A program made the translations under genes and the position numbers. DNA of 64,000 nucleotides from the NCBI RefSeq assembly GCF_900157365.1, contig NZ_FUEZ01000004.1:2591066-2655065 (forward strand). Direction: 5' to 3'. This stretch comes from Mycobacterium numidiamassiliense (GTDB lineage Bacteria; Actinomycetota; Actinomycetes; Mycobacteriales; Mycobacteriaceae). The notes under the pieces are model-generated. The model was not told the DNA's origin. It saw only the letters and a list, made by a program, of their open reading frames with translations, and did no database searches. Numbering within the stretch: the first letter of the stretch is position 1; each line of letters starts with the position of its first letter. Positions 8,669-17,878 of the stretch are shown in pieces.

Positions 8669-8804
8669 CCACACCCACGAACTTGTCAGTGCGTCGTCGC
8701 ACCACTGATCGAGGTCGGGGCGTCCGGTTCGTTCCCCGTTGTGCTTCCGCCACTACGTGGTAGGCAAACTGTTAACCTCCTCGATGGACGGTCCCGGGAG
8801 GACG

Positions 8805-10262
8805 ATGAGCACCGACACCGGCGTACGTACTGCCGTGGTCTTCGTGCACGGTCTGCTCGAGCGCCGGCCCATGGACACCTTCGACGACTTCGCCAAGACG
8901 GCGTTGCCCGCGAACGAAGGTTGGGAGTACTACTCCCAGCCCATCGAGATCACGGATTCCTACGAGGCGCGCCGCTACGTTGCGCCGTCGATCGGAGTCG
9001 AACTCTTCGAGTACGACTGGTCGTTTCTGATGACGAGCGCGCGGTACGCCGGATTCATGGCCGCGCTCGCACGGGTGTTCCTCCGCCGACCCCGCCATGT
9101 GCCCGACCAGTTGTTCGGCATCTGGCGCTTGGCCTGGCTGGCGCTGCTCGTCCCATTCACCGTGCTGGCGGGGCTGTTTGTGGTGGGTGGCTACTTCCTG
9201 CACACCGGGGTGGCCGGATGGATTATCGGGCTCGCCACCAGCGTGGTGGTTGTGACCATCGGGCTGGCCTTGCTCCGCACCGCGCCGCGCGCGTTGACCC
9301 GCAGCTTTCTCACGACCGGCTTCGTCAACGTCGCCCGTTACTTCGACCGCTTGCCGGAGTCCCATGCGGCCCGGCGGGCGATCCGGGGTGGGCTCGTCGA
9401 CCTGTTGTACACGCTGCACCAAGGCCGCTACGCACGCATCGTCGTGGTGGGACACGGCATCGGCGGCTACATCGCCTACGACGCGCTGACAACACTGTGG
9501 GACGAAACGCACGAACTCCGCGCGGCACCGGCCGAGGGTCCTGGTGGCCTCGGATCGTTGGACGGCCTCGAGGCAGCCGTCGACCGGCTGGCGGCCGACG
9601 CGGACTCGCAGGGCGCACTCGATGACTTCCAGGCCATGCAGTTCGGCCTGTGGCAGGACGTTCGGGCGCAGGGAAACCCTTGGCGAATAACAGATTTCGT
9701 TACGGTTGGCACACCGATGGCGCTGGCCGACCTGTTCGTAGCCCGCCCGCCGATTCTCGGCGGTCTCAGCCCCTCCGACGGTCGGCGGCGCGAGTTGTTC
9801 GACAGGCTGATCCGCAGGGGTGTGGTGGTCAGTTGCCCACCTCGGTCGGAGGCGTTACCTGTCGACGCTGTAGGGGACGGGCCGGCGAGCTACGGCGCGC
9901 GAGGTGTGCTGGGAGCGCAGTCCCCGTTCGCCGTGACCCGCTGGACCAACATCTGGTTTCCGGTGCGCCGAGGCAGCGTCCGCGGTGACTGGTTTGGCGG
10001 TGTACTTCGCCCGTTGTTCGGACCGGGCATCCGCGAGATCGCGGTCAGCGGTAACCGGCCCGAACGGCTACGCCCGGGGGCGGCGCACACCCAGTACTTC
10101 AAGCACCCCGATCGCGACGCCGAGGGCGACGTCGCGTTCCATCTCCGCGAAGTTCTTGGCCTCGAGGATCATTCGGGTCTCGACGCCTCGATGGCCGCAC
10201 CTGAGCCCGATCCCGCGACGGTCGGTCGGGTCGTTTACCGGTCATGGCAGCGCAGTATGTGA
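8805..10262 (+). CDS. Membrane-associated hydrolase-like protein lacking the nucleophile Ser
   Basis: The start at 8805 has GGGAGGA close upstream; an ATG at 8739 would add 22 residues. The 485-residue product opens with VRTAVVFVHGLLERRPMD, like its neighbour. It then carries two membrane helices (about residues 110-165: LAWLALLVPFTVLAGLFVVGG and WIIGLATSVVVVTIGLALL). The expected elbow reads VVVGHGIGGYIAYDAL, so Gly stands where GxSxG enzymes have Ser. Either it is a non-catalytic relative of the enzyme at 7712 or it uses another residue. The pair may work together at the membrane. It ends about 34 bp before the arylsulfatase, which suggests co-transcription. Confidence 0.83.
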   Translation: MSTDTGVRTAVVFVHGLLERRPMDTFDDFAKTALPANEGWEYYSQPIEITDSYEARRYVAPSIGVELFEYDWSFLMTSARYAGFMAALARVFLRRPRHVPDQLFGIWRLAWLALLVPFTVLAGLFVVGGYFLHTGVAGWIIGLATSVVVVTIGLALLRTAPRALTRSFLTTGFVNVARYFDRLPESHAARRAIRGGLVDLLYTLHQGRYARIVVVGHGIGGYIAYDALTTLWDETHELRAAPAEGPGGLGSLDGLEAAVDRLAADADSQGALDDFQAMQFGLWQDVRAQGNPWRITDFVTVGTPMALADLFVARPPILGGLSPSDGRRRELFDRLIRRGVVVSCPPRSEALPVDAVGDGPASYGARGVLGAQSPFAVTRWTNIWFPVRRGSVRGDWFGGVLRPLFGPGIREIAVSGNRPERLRPGAAHTQYFKHPDRDAEGDVAFHLREVLGLEDHSGLDASMAAPEPDPATVGRVVYRSWQRSM

Positions 10263-10296
10263 CTTTTCACGACGACCGCTATTAACAGGAGGCATG

Positions 10297-12621
10297 ATGG
10301 TCGAATTACCCCGGGGCGCCGAAGAGTTCGGCGGGGTCATCAACCCGTTGCTGCCCGATTCCACTCCGGTCAGGCCGTCGATCGACTACCCGCCCTCCGG
10401 TGCTCCCAATGTCGTGGTCGTGCTACTTGATGATGTCGGATTCGGCGCGGCGTCCACGTTCGGTGGACCGGTTCCGACGCCGGCGTTGGACCGCGTCGCC
10501 CGAACCGGCCTGCGCTACAACCAGTTCCACACAACCGCGCTGTGTTCTCCGACCCGAGCCGCGCTGCTGACCGGGCGCAACCACCACAGCGTGCACATGG
10601 GCGCCATCTGCGAGATCGCCTATGGATTCCCGGGCTACGACAGCGTGATTCCGCAGAGCACCGCCACCATCGCGCAGATTCTGCGGATGAACGGCTACAA
10701 CACCGCGCTGTTCGGCAAGGCGCACTTCACCCCGACTTGGGAGATCGGCCCCGCCGGCCCGTTCGATCGCTGGCCCACCGGACTGGGATTCGAACGCTTC
10801 TATGGCTTCCTGGGCGGCGAAACCTCCCAGTACGATCCGGCGCTCTACGACCAGACCGCCCCCGTCGAGCCGTCCCTTGGCCGCGATGACTACCACCTCA
10901 CCGAGGATCTCGCCGACAAGGCGATCGAGTGGATCCGGCTGCAGAAGACGTCAGCGCCCGACAAGCCGTTCTTCCTTTATTTCGCGCCAGGCGCGACGCA
11001 CAGTCCCCACCACGTGTGGCCCGAGTGGTCGGATCGTTTCGCCGGACGATTCGACGACGGCTGGGACAGGTTGCGCGAGCAGATATACGCCCGCCAGATC
11101 GAGATGGGCATCATTCCCGCCGGCACGCGACTGACCCCGCGACCCGAACAGATACCCGCGTGGGCGGACTACGACGACCGCTACAAGCCGGTCGCGCGGC
11201 GCCTGATGGAGGTCTACGCCGGTTTCCTGGCCCACACCGACGCCCAGATCGGCCGGATCGTCGACGCGATAGACGGGTTAGGGCAGTGGGACGACACGTT
11301 GTTCATCTACGTGTGCGGTGATAACGGCGCCTCAGGGGAAGGGACGCTACACGGCGCCTGGAGCTGCCCGACGTTTCAAAACGGGCTGCCCGAGGATCCC
11401 GAGTGGCTACTTGAGCACATGGCCGATTTCGGTACGGCCCGGTGCGAGAACCACTACAACGTCGGCTGGGCCTGGGCACTCGACGCGCCTTTTCAGTGGA
11501 TGAAGCAGGTGGCATCCCATTTCGGGGGTACCCGCAACGGACTGGCCATCTCGTGGCCGCGGGGGATTAGCGCGGCAGGGCAGCAGCGCAGCCAGTTTCA
11601 CCACATCATCGACATCGTTCCCACGATCCTGGAGGCAACCGGCATCGATATGCCAACGCGCGTCAACGGCATCGAGCAGAAGCCGATCGAAGGTGTCAGC
11701 ATGCGGTACTCGTTCGACGACGCAGACGCGGACAGCCGCCGAACCACGCAGTATTTCGAGATATTCGGCAATCGCGCCGTCTACCACCAGGGGTGGATCG
11801 CGTCCTGCTTCCATGGCCGGCTGCCCTGGGTCCGTACCCACGGTTGCCCGTTCGGCGATACCGAGCGCTGGGAGCTCTATCGCGTCGCCGACGATTTCAG
11901 CCAGGGCGTGGACCTCGCCGAGCAGTATCCCGACAAGCTCGCCGAGTTGAAGGCCATTTTTGACGCCGAGGCCCGCAAATACGACGTCTACCCGCTCAGT
12001 GACACCGCGCTGACCCGTGCGCTGCCCGCCAACCGGCCGAGCCTCCTGGGCGACCGCAACTCGGTCACCTACTTCGCCGATCACGTGCGCATCCCCGAAG
12101 CGGCCACGCTGAGCTATACCAGCACGTCATTCCAACTACGGGCACAGTTGCAGATACCGCCGGGCGGTGCACAAGGCGTGGTGATCTGCATAGGCGGGGT
12201 GATGTCCGGATGGACACTGTACCTGTACGAGGGCATTCCGCACTTTGCCTACAACTATCTTGGTCACGAGCTCACGACAGTGGCGGCGGCCGCGCCGCTG
12301 CCGGAAGGCCCTGTCGCCCTTGGCCTTTCGTTCGACTACGACGGCGGCGGACTAGGGAAGGGTGCCGCGGTGTTCCTACAGGTCAACGACGCCGTGGTGG
12401 CCAGCGGCCGGATCGAGCGCACGGTTCCATTCCGGTTCTCGATGAGCGGCGAAACACTGGACGTTGGCGTCGACACCGGCTCACCGGTCGCGCCGTACGG
12501 ACACGGTTTCCGGTTCACAGGTCGTATCGACCGAATCGACGCCACCGTCCGCCCGCAGTCCGCGGATTTGGCCGCGGCGATCGCCGAGGCGGAGATGCGT
12601 GCGGCGCTGGGCGCGCAATAG
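10297..12621 (+). CDS. Type I (formylglycine) arylsulfatase
   Basis: This is an AtsA/AtsB/AtsD-type sulfatase of about 774 residues. The metal-binding start is NVVVVLLDDVGFGAASTFGG. The maturation motif is LCSPTRAALLTGRNHH, where the Cys of CxPxR is oxidised to formylglycine by a generating enzyme encoded elsewhere. FGKAHFTP and GDNGASGEG supply further active-site parts. The last ~180 residues form a beta-rich C-terminal domain. It hydrolyses sulfate esters. The AGGAGG is best spaced for the second of two adjacent ATGs (10297). No signal peptide is visible. It closely follows the hydrolase-like gene ending at 10262. Confidence 0.95.
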   Translation: MVELPRGAEEFGGVINPLLPDSTPVRPSIDYPPSGAPNVVVVLLDDVGFGAASTFGGPVPTPALDRVARTGLRYNQFHTTALCSPTRAALLTGRNHHSVHMGAICEIAYGFPGYDSVIPQSTATIAQILRMNGYNTALFGKAHFTPTWEIGPAGPFDRWPTGLGFERFYGFLGGETSQYDPALYDQTAPVEPSLGRDDYHLTEDLADKAIEWIRLQKTSAPDKPFFLYFAPGATHSPHHVWPEWSDRFAGRFDDGWDRLREQIYARQIEMGIIPAGTRLTPRPEQIPAWADYDDRYKPVARRLMEVYAGFLAHTDAQIGRIVDAIDGLGQWDDTLFIYVCGDNGASGEGTLHGAWSCPTFQNGLPEDPEWLLEHMADFGTARCENHYNVGWAWALDAPFQWMKQVASHFGGTRNGLAISWPRGISAAGQQRSQFHHIIDIVPTILEATGIDMPTRVNGIEQKPIEGVSMRYSFDDADADSRRTTQYFEIFGNRAVYHQGWIASCFHGRLPWVRTHGCPFGDTERWELYRVADDFSQGVDLAEQYPDKLAELKAIFDAEARKYDVYPLSDTALTRALPANRPSLLGDRNSVTYFADHVRIPEAATLSYTSTSFQLRAQLQIPPGGAQGVVICIGGVMSGWTLYLYEGIPHFAYNYLGHELTTVAAAAPLPEGPVALGLSFDYDGGGLGKGAAVFLQVNDAVVASGRIERTVPFRFSMSGETLDVGVDTGSPVAPYGHGFRFTGRIDRIDATVRPQSADLAAAIAEAEMRAALGAQ

Positions 12622-12655
12622 CTGAACGGGTACGACGGATTGTTAGCCTCTGCCG

Positions 12656-13336
12656 GTGATCACCATGTGGAGCAGCCTTGTCCCACTGATTTTGGGTTGC
12701 GCGCTGGAACCGATCGAGATGGTGATCACGATCATGCTGCTGGGCACGCCCTCGCATCTCCGGGCGGCATCGGCGTGGGTCGCCGGGCATGTCGGCACGC
12801 GCCTGCTTCAGGGCCTCATTTTCGGCACGATTCTGCACTGGGGAGCCCGTAGCGCCGACCCGAATCACGGGCGCCACTGGATCGTGTCGACCGTCCTTTT
12901 GGTGGTGGCCCTGCTATTTCTGGTCACCGCGATGCGAGAGCTTTTCAGCGGCGACGATCCCAATGCGCCACCGCCGAAATGGATGACCATGCTGACGTCG
13001 GCGACGCCCACCAAGGCCTTCTTCATCGGCACGGGCGTCATGACGGTCTCGGTGAAGTCTTGGGTCTTCACGCTGGCTGCGATCGGTGTGATCGGCAACG
13101 CCGGGATGGAGCGGGCTGCCAACGTCGTCACCTACATCGTCTTTGTGGTGCTTGCCACCGGCGGGAATCTGCTCATCGTCGGTCTGGCAGCAGTTTTCCC
13201 GCAACGGTCACGCTCCGCGCTGGATCGAGTCTTGCGTTGGCTGCAAGGCAACGACCGACCCATCATGATCGTGGTGGGGGTGGGGTTTGGGATTTGGTTC
13301 GGGGTCAAAGCCCTGCACGGCTTCGGGACTCTGTAA
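12656..13336 (+). CDS. Gap-family (LysE-like) membrane protein
   Basis: This 226-residue protein starts at GTG 12656 or ATG 12665 and has six hydrophobic helices. The first is LVPLILGCALEPIEMVITIMLL. A central loop reads PPPKWMTMLTSATPTKAFFIGTGVM. This layout matches the mycobacterial Gap/Sap family, proposed to help move glycopeptidolipids or other surface lipids across the inner membrane. It sits 35 bp after the arylsulfatase, so the two may be transcribed together. The lipid substrate cannot be inferred. Confidence 0.83.
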   Translation: MITMWSSLVPLILGCALEPIEMVITIMLLGTPSHLRAASAWVAGHVGTRLLQGLIFGTILHWGARSADPNHGRHWIVSTVLLVVALLFLVTAMRELFSGDDPNAPPPKWMTMLTSATPTKAFFIGTGVMTVSVKSWVFTLAAIGVIGNAGMERAANVVTYIVFVVLATGGNLLIVGLAAVFPQRSRSALDRVLRWLQGNDRPIMIVVGVGFGIWFGVKALHGFGTL

Positions 13337-13442
13337 AAGCCGCACGTGACTGACCTTCATCGGTTGTGCCGGGATCTGGGTTATCGGGCACTGGCAACCA
13401 TGTCCGCCGGTTTAGATGTGTTCGTGGGGTGCAGCTGCGGGA

Positions 13443-14366
13443 CTAGTCCGCGTGGCTAAGAATCGCGCCAACAACTTTGGCGAGCCCCTCGATGCTCTCT
13501 CTTTTCATAAGTGAACCGCCCAGCCGCGGGTTTATCTCGAATATTACCGGGCGACCGTCGACAAGTTTAAAATTCACGTTACAGGGGCCGGTGAAGTTCA
13601 AGCTTTTCATGATTTGCGAAAACAGCAACATCACTTCATCGCTTTGCTTCGATCTCTTAAAGTCAATTGGGCTGCGGAACCGCCGGATCTCCGCGGGTCC
13701 CCGCATTCGATACTCGAAAGAATACTCCTCGAGTATCTCACCCGATTTGCACACCAAGTGAGTTACATATTCAAGCTCTCCACTAATGAGCTCTTGAACC
13801 TGATAAGGATGTTCACGGAACAGTGGATCACGCAGATGCGACACAAGCTCTTTGGTGTCGTGTGCGATTCTGACGCCATCTCCTGCGTAGAGGTCGAGCC
13901 TCTTGACGACACAAGGAAAACGCACCGCTTCTCCCTCGCGAAACACGGCAGGTAGATAATCCTGGAATCCAGAGCGGGTGAGAAAGTCATGCAGTTTGTT
14001 CTTATCGGAAATTGTCACGATGAGATCCCGCGGAGAAGTTAGATGGCGGAAACCTCCGGGTATTGTTGTGATGTGCTCCTCCATCAAAGGTATGATGACG
14101 GTATTGGCTCGTTTTTCATCGTTCCATGAGGACAAGTCACTCTTCTCGTGTAACAGCTGAACGCTCTTAACTGGAATTACTTTCTTCCAAAGCCGGGCCC
14201 GAGGGCCGAGTGCAAACATCCAATCGAGGCTATGTTTTCCGTAAATTGCTACGTGATTTTCCCGGTCTTTCAAGTGCAAATCCGCTGTTTGGTTGATATT
14301 TTCGCGGCCGGGCTTCGACCAAGGCGCACCGTTGATCTTGAGCTTTCGGGAAACCACGTTCGCCAT
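13443..14366 (-). CDS. ATP-grasp domain protein of foreign-looking composition
   Basis: This 307-residue protein has an ATP-grasp core. Ligand-binding strands include FPCVVKRLDLYAGDGVRI (about residues 150-167), and the metal-binding segment is GRPVIFEINPRLGGSL near residue 285. A helix and strand (YQVQELISGELEYVTHLV) form the second lobe. Such enzymes join a carboxylate to an amine or thiol via an acyl phosphate. The gene is visibly AT-richer than its neighbours and uses codons such as TTT, AAA and ATA more freely, which suggests horizontal acquisition. AAGGAG lies nine bases before the ATG. A near-consensus IdeR box is 35 bp upstream, so iron repression is expected. The substrates are unknown. 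Confidence 0.86.
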   Translation of the reverse strand: MANVVSRKLKINGAPWSKPGRENINQTADLHLKDRENHVAIYGKHSLDWMFALGPRARLWKKVIPVKSVQLLHEKSDLSSWNDEKRANTVIIPLMEEHITTIPGGFRHLTSPRDLIVTISDKNKLHDFLTRSGFQDYLPAVFREGEAVRFPCVVKRLDLYAGDGVRIAHDTKELVSHLRDPLFREHPYQVQELISGELEYVTHLVCKSGEILEEYSFEYRMRGPAEIRRFRSPIDFKRSKQSDEVMLLFSQIMKSLNFTGPCNVNFKLVDGRPVIFEINPRLGGSLMKRESIEGLAKVVGAILSHAD

Positions 14367-14400
14367 CGGCGGGAGCTCCTTGTCTCGCAGCGTGTGACTG

Positions 14401-14419
14401 TTAGGTTAGGCTAACCTAG
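14401..14419. promoter_or_regulatory. IdeR/DtxR iron box
   Basis: TTAGGTTAGGCTAACCTAG matches 18 of 19 positions of the mycobacterial IdeR consensus; only the last base differs. It is an almost perfect palindrome. It lies 35 bp upstream of the ATP-grasp gene start at 14366 on the minus strand. Iron-loaded IdeR bound here would repress that gene. No intact plus-strand gene follows that could share it. Confidence 0.87.
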
Positions 14420-14673
14420 ACTACGCGGCGACGGTGAGGCAACTGCTGTAAGCGGCGCGGGGAAGCGTGAGAACGTACGACAGCACCGTGGGCTCCACGC
14501 GTTGGTAGTAGCGCCTCGCGGTGGTACCGCCCGCGACTCACAGATGAGCGTCAGCGCCGAGGATGGGGACGGTCATCGTTCGTTCATCGACAATGATCCA
14601 GAATCGACGAGAATCAGTGAGGGTTATTCGACGGTTTTTATGACCCTAACTCGTTGTTGCACAAGGGTTTACT

Positions 14674-14766
14674 GGTTCTTCGGCCGTCGAAGAGATCGCC
14701 CACAGCGATGCCATCATCGGCGTAGACACGGACGGCACCGGACTATTCAACGGCGGGTCATTAACC
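14674..14766 (+). pseudogene. Remnant of a serine hydrolase (beta-lactamase-like) gene
   Basis: The plus frame reads AVEEIAHSDAIIGVDTDG, then TGLFNGGSLTC. This matches the segment GAQCDANIGVDKDG, then TGLFDGGISAC, of the intact serine hydrolase encoded at 20313-21497. There is no start, no SxxK motif and a stop a few codons upstream. It is a short decayed copy that ends against the glutamate-synthase-like gene, between that gene and the ATP-grasp gene. Confidence 0.5.
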
Positions 14767-16413
14767 TGCGCTGAGCCCGCGGCCGACGGGGGCAAAGGAG
14801 TCGGGGTTGGCGACGTCCCAATCCGACCGCCAGCTGGGCGGTGCATGGTTCAGCAGTTCTCCAGGCGTCAGCCATTCGTAAAGCTCGGCGTAGGAGCGCT
14901 GCTCGGTGGGCGATAGACGCTTGCGCAGCATGTGCGTGTTGAGCATCGACGGGTCGGAGACACCCATCGAGCCCATCATGCGCATTGCCTGGGCGACGGT
15001 GGCCCGCTGGTATCGGTACACGCGTTCGCTTTTGTCGGCGACATCGAGGGCTCGGGCCCGATACGGATCCTGGGTCGCGACGCCGACCGGGCAGTGGTTG
15101 GTATGGCATCGCTGGGATTGGATGCAGCCCGTCGCCATCATCATCGATCGGGCCGAGTTGGTGTAATCCGCGCCCTGGATCAGGCGCTTGATGATGTCGT
15201 TGCCGGAGGCGACTTTGCCGCTCGCGCCTATTCGTATCCTGTCGCGTAGGCCCGCTCCCACCAATGCGTTGTGGACTGTCATCAGTCCGTCGGTGAGCGG
15301 AAGACCAATGTTGTCTTCGTATTCCAGCGGCGCCGCGGCGGTTCCACCTTCGGCGCCGTCGACGATGATGAAGTCGGGCGTCACCCCTTCGGCCAGCATC
15401 GCCTTGCAGACTGCCAGCACGTCGACCCGGGAGCCGACGCACAGTTTGAAGCCCACCGGTTTCCCGTAGGTGAGTTCACGCAGCCGCGCCACGAAGAGGA
15501 TCAGCTCACGCGGGGAGTGAAACGCCGAATGCGCTGCCGGACTGACGCACTTCTCGCCGGCGGGCACACCTCGGTAGCGGGCGATCTCCTCGCTGACCTT
15601 TGCGGCGGGCAGCACACCGCCGATGCCGGGCTTGGCGCCTTGGCTCAACTTGATCGAGACGCACTTGACAAGATCATGAGCGGCTTTGTCCGCGAACTGG
15701 TCCGGATCGAACGCGCCGTCACTGGTGCGGGTTCCGAAATAGCCGGAGCCGATCTCCCAAATCACGTCGGCGCCACCGAGATGATAGGGCGTGAGCCCAC
15801 CTTCGCCGGTGTCGTGGGCGAACCCACCCTTGCGGGCACCGTTGTTCAGCGCACGAAGGGCGTTGGCCGACAGCGCGCCGAAGCTCATCGCCGAAACATT
15901 CATCAGAGCCATGTCATACGGTCGCGCACAATCCGGTCCACCGATTCGCACCCGGAACGGCTCGTCGGGGGGCTCGACCGGGCGCGCCGAGTGCACCAGA
16001 TACTCGTAGCCGACCGCGTCGATATCGCGCTCGGTTCCGAAAGCCAATTCGGCGGCAGTACCTTTGGCCCGCTCGTAGATCAACGATCGGACGTCGCGGT
16101 CGAAAGGGCGGCCGTCGAAGTTGCGCTCGATAAAGTACTGCTGCATCTCGGGGCGCAGTGCCTCCAACAAGAACCGCAGATGCCCCAGGACCGGGTAGTT
16201 TCGCAACACCGAGTGCTTGCGCTGGACGAGGTCGTAGATACCCACGGCCGCAATGGCCCCGATCACGACAGCGGGGATCCACCAGCCCCACGGCCCCATG
16301 ACAGCCAACGGCACAAATGCCCCCGCGAGAGCTGTCAACAATGCGACGCAGACAAACCGGATCAATGCAGCCCACCTTTCGCGGCGCAGTCTTTCCGCGA
16401 ATGTTAGGCGCAC
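14761..16413 (-). CDS. FMN-binding glutamate-synthase-family protein
   Basis: This 550-residue protein begins at GTG. Two N-terminal membrane helices (about residues 17-65) precede a GltB-like FMN-binding barrel. Recognisable parts are MNVSAMSFGALS, KGGFAHDTGEGGLTPYH, SIKLSQGAKPGIGG, DFIIVDGAEGGTAAAP and the 3Fe-4S ligands in CIQSQRCHTNHCPVG. This is the stand-alone synthase domain, without the glutaminase domain of classical GOGAT. These proteins are annotated as glutamate synthase family, but the electron donor and true reaction of the membrane-anchored group are not established. The gene is 57 bp downstream of a diguanylate cyclase on the same strand. Confidence 0.93.
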   Translation of the reverse strand: MRLTFAERLRRERWAALIRFVCVALLTALAGAFVPLAVMGPWGWWIPAVVIGAIAAVGIYDLVQRKHSVLRNYPVLGHLRFLLEALRPEMQQYFIERNFDGRPFDRDVRSLIYERAKGTAAELAFGTERDIDAVGYEYLVHSARPVEPPDEPFRVRIGGPDCARPYDMALMNVSAMSFGALSANALRALNNGARKGGFAHDTGEGGLTPYHLGGADVIWEIGSGYFGTRTSDGAFDPDQFADKAAHDLVKCVSIKLSQGAKPGIGGVLPAAKVSEEIARYRGVPAGEKCVSPAAHSAFHSPRELILFVARLRELTYGKPVGFKLCVGSRVDVLAVCKAMLAEGVTPDFIIVDGAEGGTAAAPLEYEDNIGLPLTDGLMTVHNALVGAGLRDRIRIGASGKVASGNDIIKRLIQGADYTNSARSMMMATGCIQSQRCHTNHCPVGVATQDPYRARALDVADKSERVYRYQRATVAQAMRMMGSMGVSDPSMLNTHMLRKRLSPTEQRSYAELYEWLTPGELLNHAPPSWRSDWDVANPDSFAPVGRGLSAG

Positions 16414-16470
16414 AGCGCGGCGAGGTGGCGATCCGAGTTCGGTTTCAACTGGGGGAGTCGGACGTTGTGG

Positions 16471-17556
16471 TCAACCTGGGGACGGTACATCGTCGCGATG
16501 GCGGGTCCGGTTTCCGCCGGCGCGCTTCGCGTCGTACATGGCGGCATCTGCAGCGCCAACGAGGCCATCGATGAGGCTCCGATCAACGTCGGTGTCCAGT
16601 GGCGCGCTGGCGGTACCGATGCTGGCGGTGATCTGCATCGGAAGACCGGCAATGGCTTGGCAAAGCCGCTCGGCCATGGCGGCGGGATTGGTCACATTAT
16701 CGATGTCAGCGATGACGAACTCTTCGCCGCCGGCCCGGCCGATCACCGCGGTGGCACGGCAGTGATCCCGGAGCGTGGCGCTGACGTCGACCAACGCTCG
16801 ATCGCCCGCCGCATGGCCCTGGGCGTCGTTGAGTTGCTTGAAGTTGTCCAGGTCGACCATGGCAACCACCAGGTATTTGCCTGCCGCGCCTTGATAGCGC
16901 ATCAGCAGTTCGTAGGCCGAGTGGTAGAAGGAGCGGCGGTTCAGCAGGCCGGTGAGCGAATCGCGGTCGGAGCTGCGCAGATCAGTTCTCAAGCTATGCA
17001 CCAGCGAATGGATTCCGAAAGGCACGCCGATATTGAGCGCTCCCACAGTGATGAGGGATGCCGCCACCAGCGACAGGTCTCCGGTGGCGGCGGCGAGTCG
17101 TCCGGCCAGGATCGCTGAACAGGCCACGGCCACAGCCAGATTGCTGGCCAAGAGTTTGGTGGTGTGGAAGTAGGCGATGTATCCGCCGATCACGGCGAAG
17201 ATGTGGCACCCCTCTAATCCCGCGTACGGGTTGGACTGCGCCAGGCAGATCGCGGCGATCGAGGCACTGCCCATCAGGCAGAGCAGGAATGACTGTCTGC
17301 GGGTGGGCCATCGTCTCAGCCAGAGGCTTGCGCTGATGGCACCGGATGCTGCCGCGAAGATCGACAGCCACACAGTGCCGATGTGATTAGGCCCGGCCGG
17401 ACTCCCGAGCATCAGGATCGGCAGCGCCGCCAGCAGTATCGTGCAGCCGAATGTCGCTGCCCGCCATTGTGTTTCGAGATTACGATCTTCCAGGTAGGCG
17501 CTGAACCAGTCGAACTGATCGGACTGCTGCCACCATCGGCGTGTCCACTGAACCAT
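16471..17556 (-). CDS. Membrane-anchored diguanylate cyclase (GGDEF)
   Basis: This is a 361-residue protein. The N-terminal half (about residues 35-185) has six hydrophobic helices forming a membrane sensor. The GGDEF domain starts near residue 198 with DSLTGLLNRRSFY. It contains the metal site MVDLDNFKQLND, the catalytic GRAGGEEFVI (GGEEF variant, expected to be active) and the C-terminal ADAAMYDAKRAGGNR. No RxxD inhibitory site is obvious before the GGEEF motif. It makes c-di-GMP from GTP. GGAGG sits six bases before the ATG. No EAL domain is fused or adjacent. Confidence 0.95.
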   Translation of the reverse strand: MVQWTRRWWQQSDQFDWFSAYLEDRNLETQWRAATFGCTILLAALPILMLGSPAGPNHIGTVWLSIFAAASGAISASLWLRRWPTRRQSFLLCLMGSASIAAICLAQSNPYAGLEGCHIFAVIGGYIAYFHTTKLLASNLAVAVACSAILAGRLAAATGDLSLVAASLITVGALNIGVPFGIHSLVHSLRTDLRSSDRDSLTGLLNRRSFYHSAYELLMRYQGAAGKYLVVAMVDLDNFKQLNDAQGHAAGDRALVDVSATLRDHCRATAVIGRAGGEEFVIADIDNVTNPAAMAERLCQAIAGLPMQITASIGTASAPLDTDVDRSLIDGLVGAADAAMYDAKRAGGNRTRHRDDVPSPG

Positions 17557-17878
17557 TGCCTACCTCCGCGCCTTACGAACCGAGGGCGCCCCCCTGCCGT
17601 GAGCTTGCTCGGCCATCGCGTCGGTATCTATTTGCGGACACGATACATCGTCAAATTGGCGGCCGCGCATCCACGAGCACAGCGGCCGGCCAGAGCAAGT
17701 CAGCCGTGCGGAACAGGTCGTCGTCGAACTACGTAGCATGTTGGACTCGACCGACCATCGAAAAGTTCTGTGGTACAAGGCTTATCGCAACCATATGGTT
17801 AAGTCGGGGCTTCGAGCCCATAAGGAACATTCAGAAGAGTTGCGCCCTGGGAGCGGTGGCCGTTTAGAGAGGTGCGCG
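17557..17878. other. Divergent intergenic region
   Basis: About 320 bp separate the diguanylate cyclase (minus) from the broken exported-protein gene (plus). Short frames on both strands show no domain. The region must hold the cyclase promoter. I see no clear palindrome. Confidence 0.4.

Noticed and set aside
15271..16407. Antisense ORF of 378 codons over the glutamate-synthase-like gene
   Set aside because: Mirror of a well-conserved gene with FMN and Fe-S motifs on the other strand.
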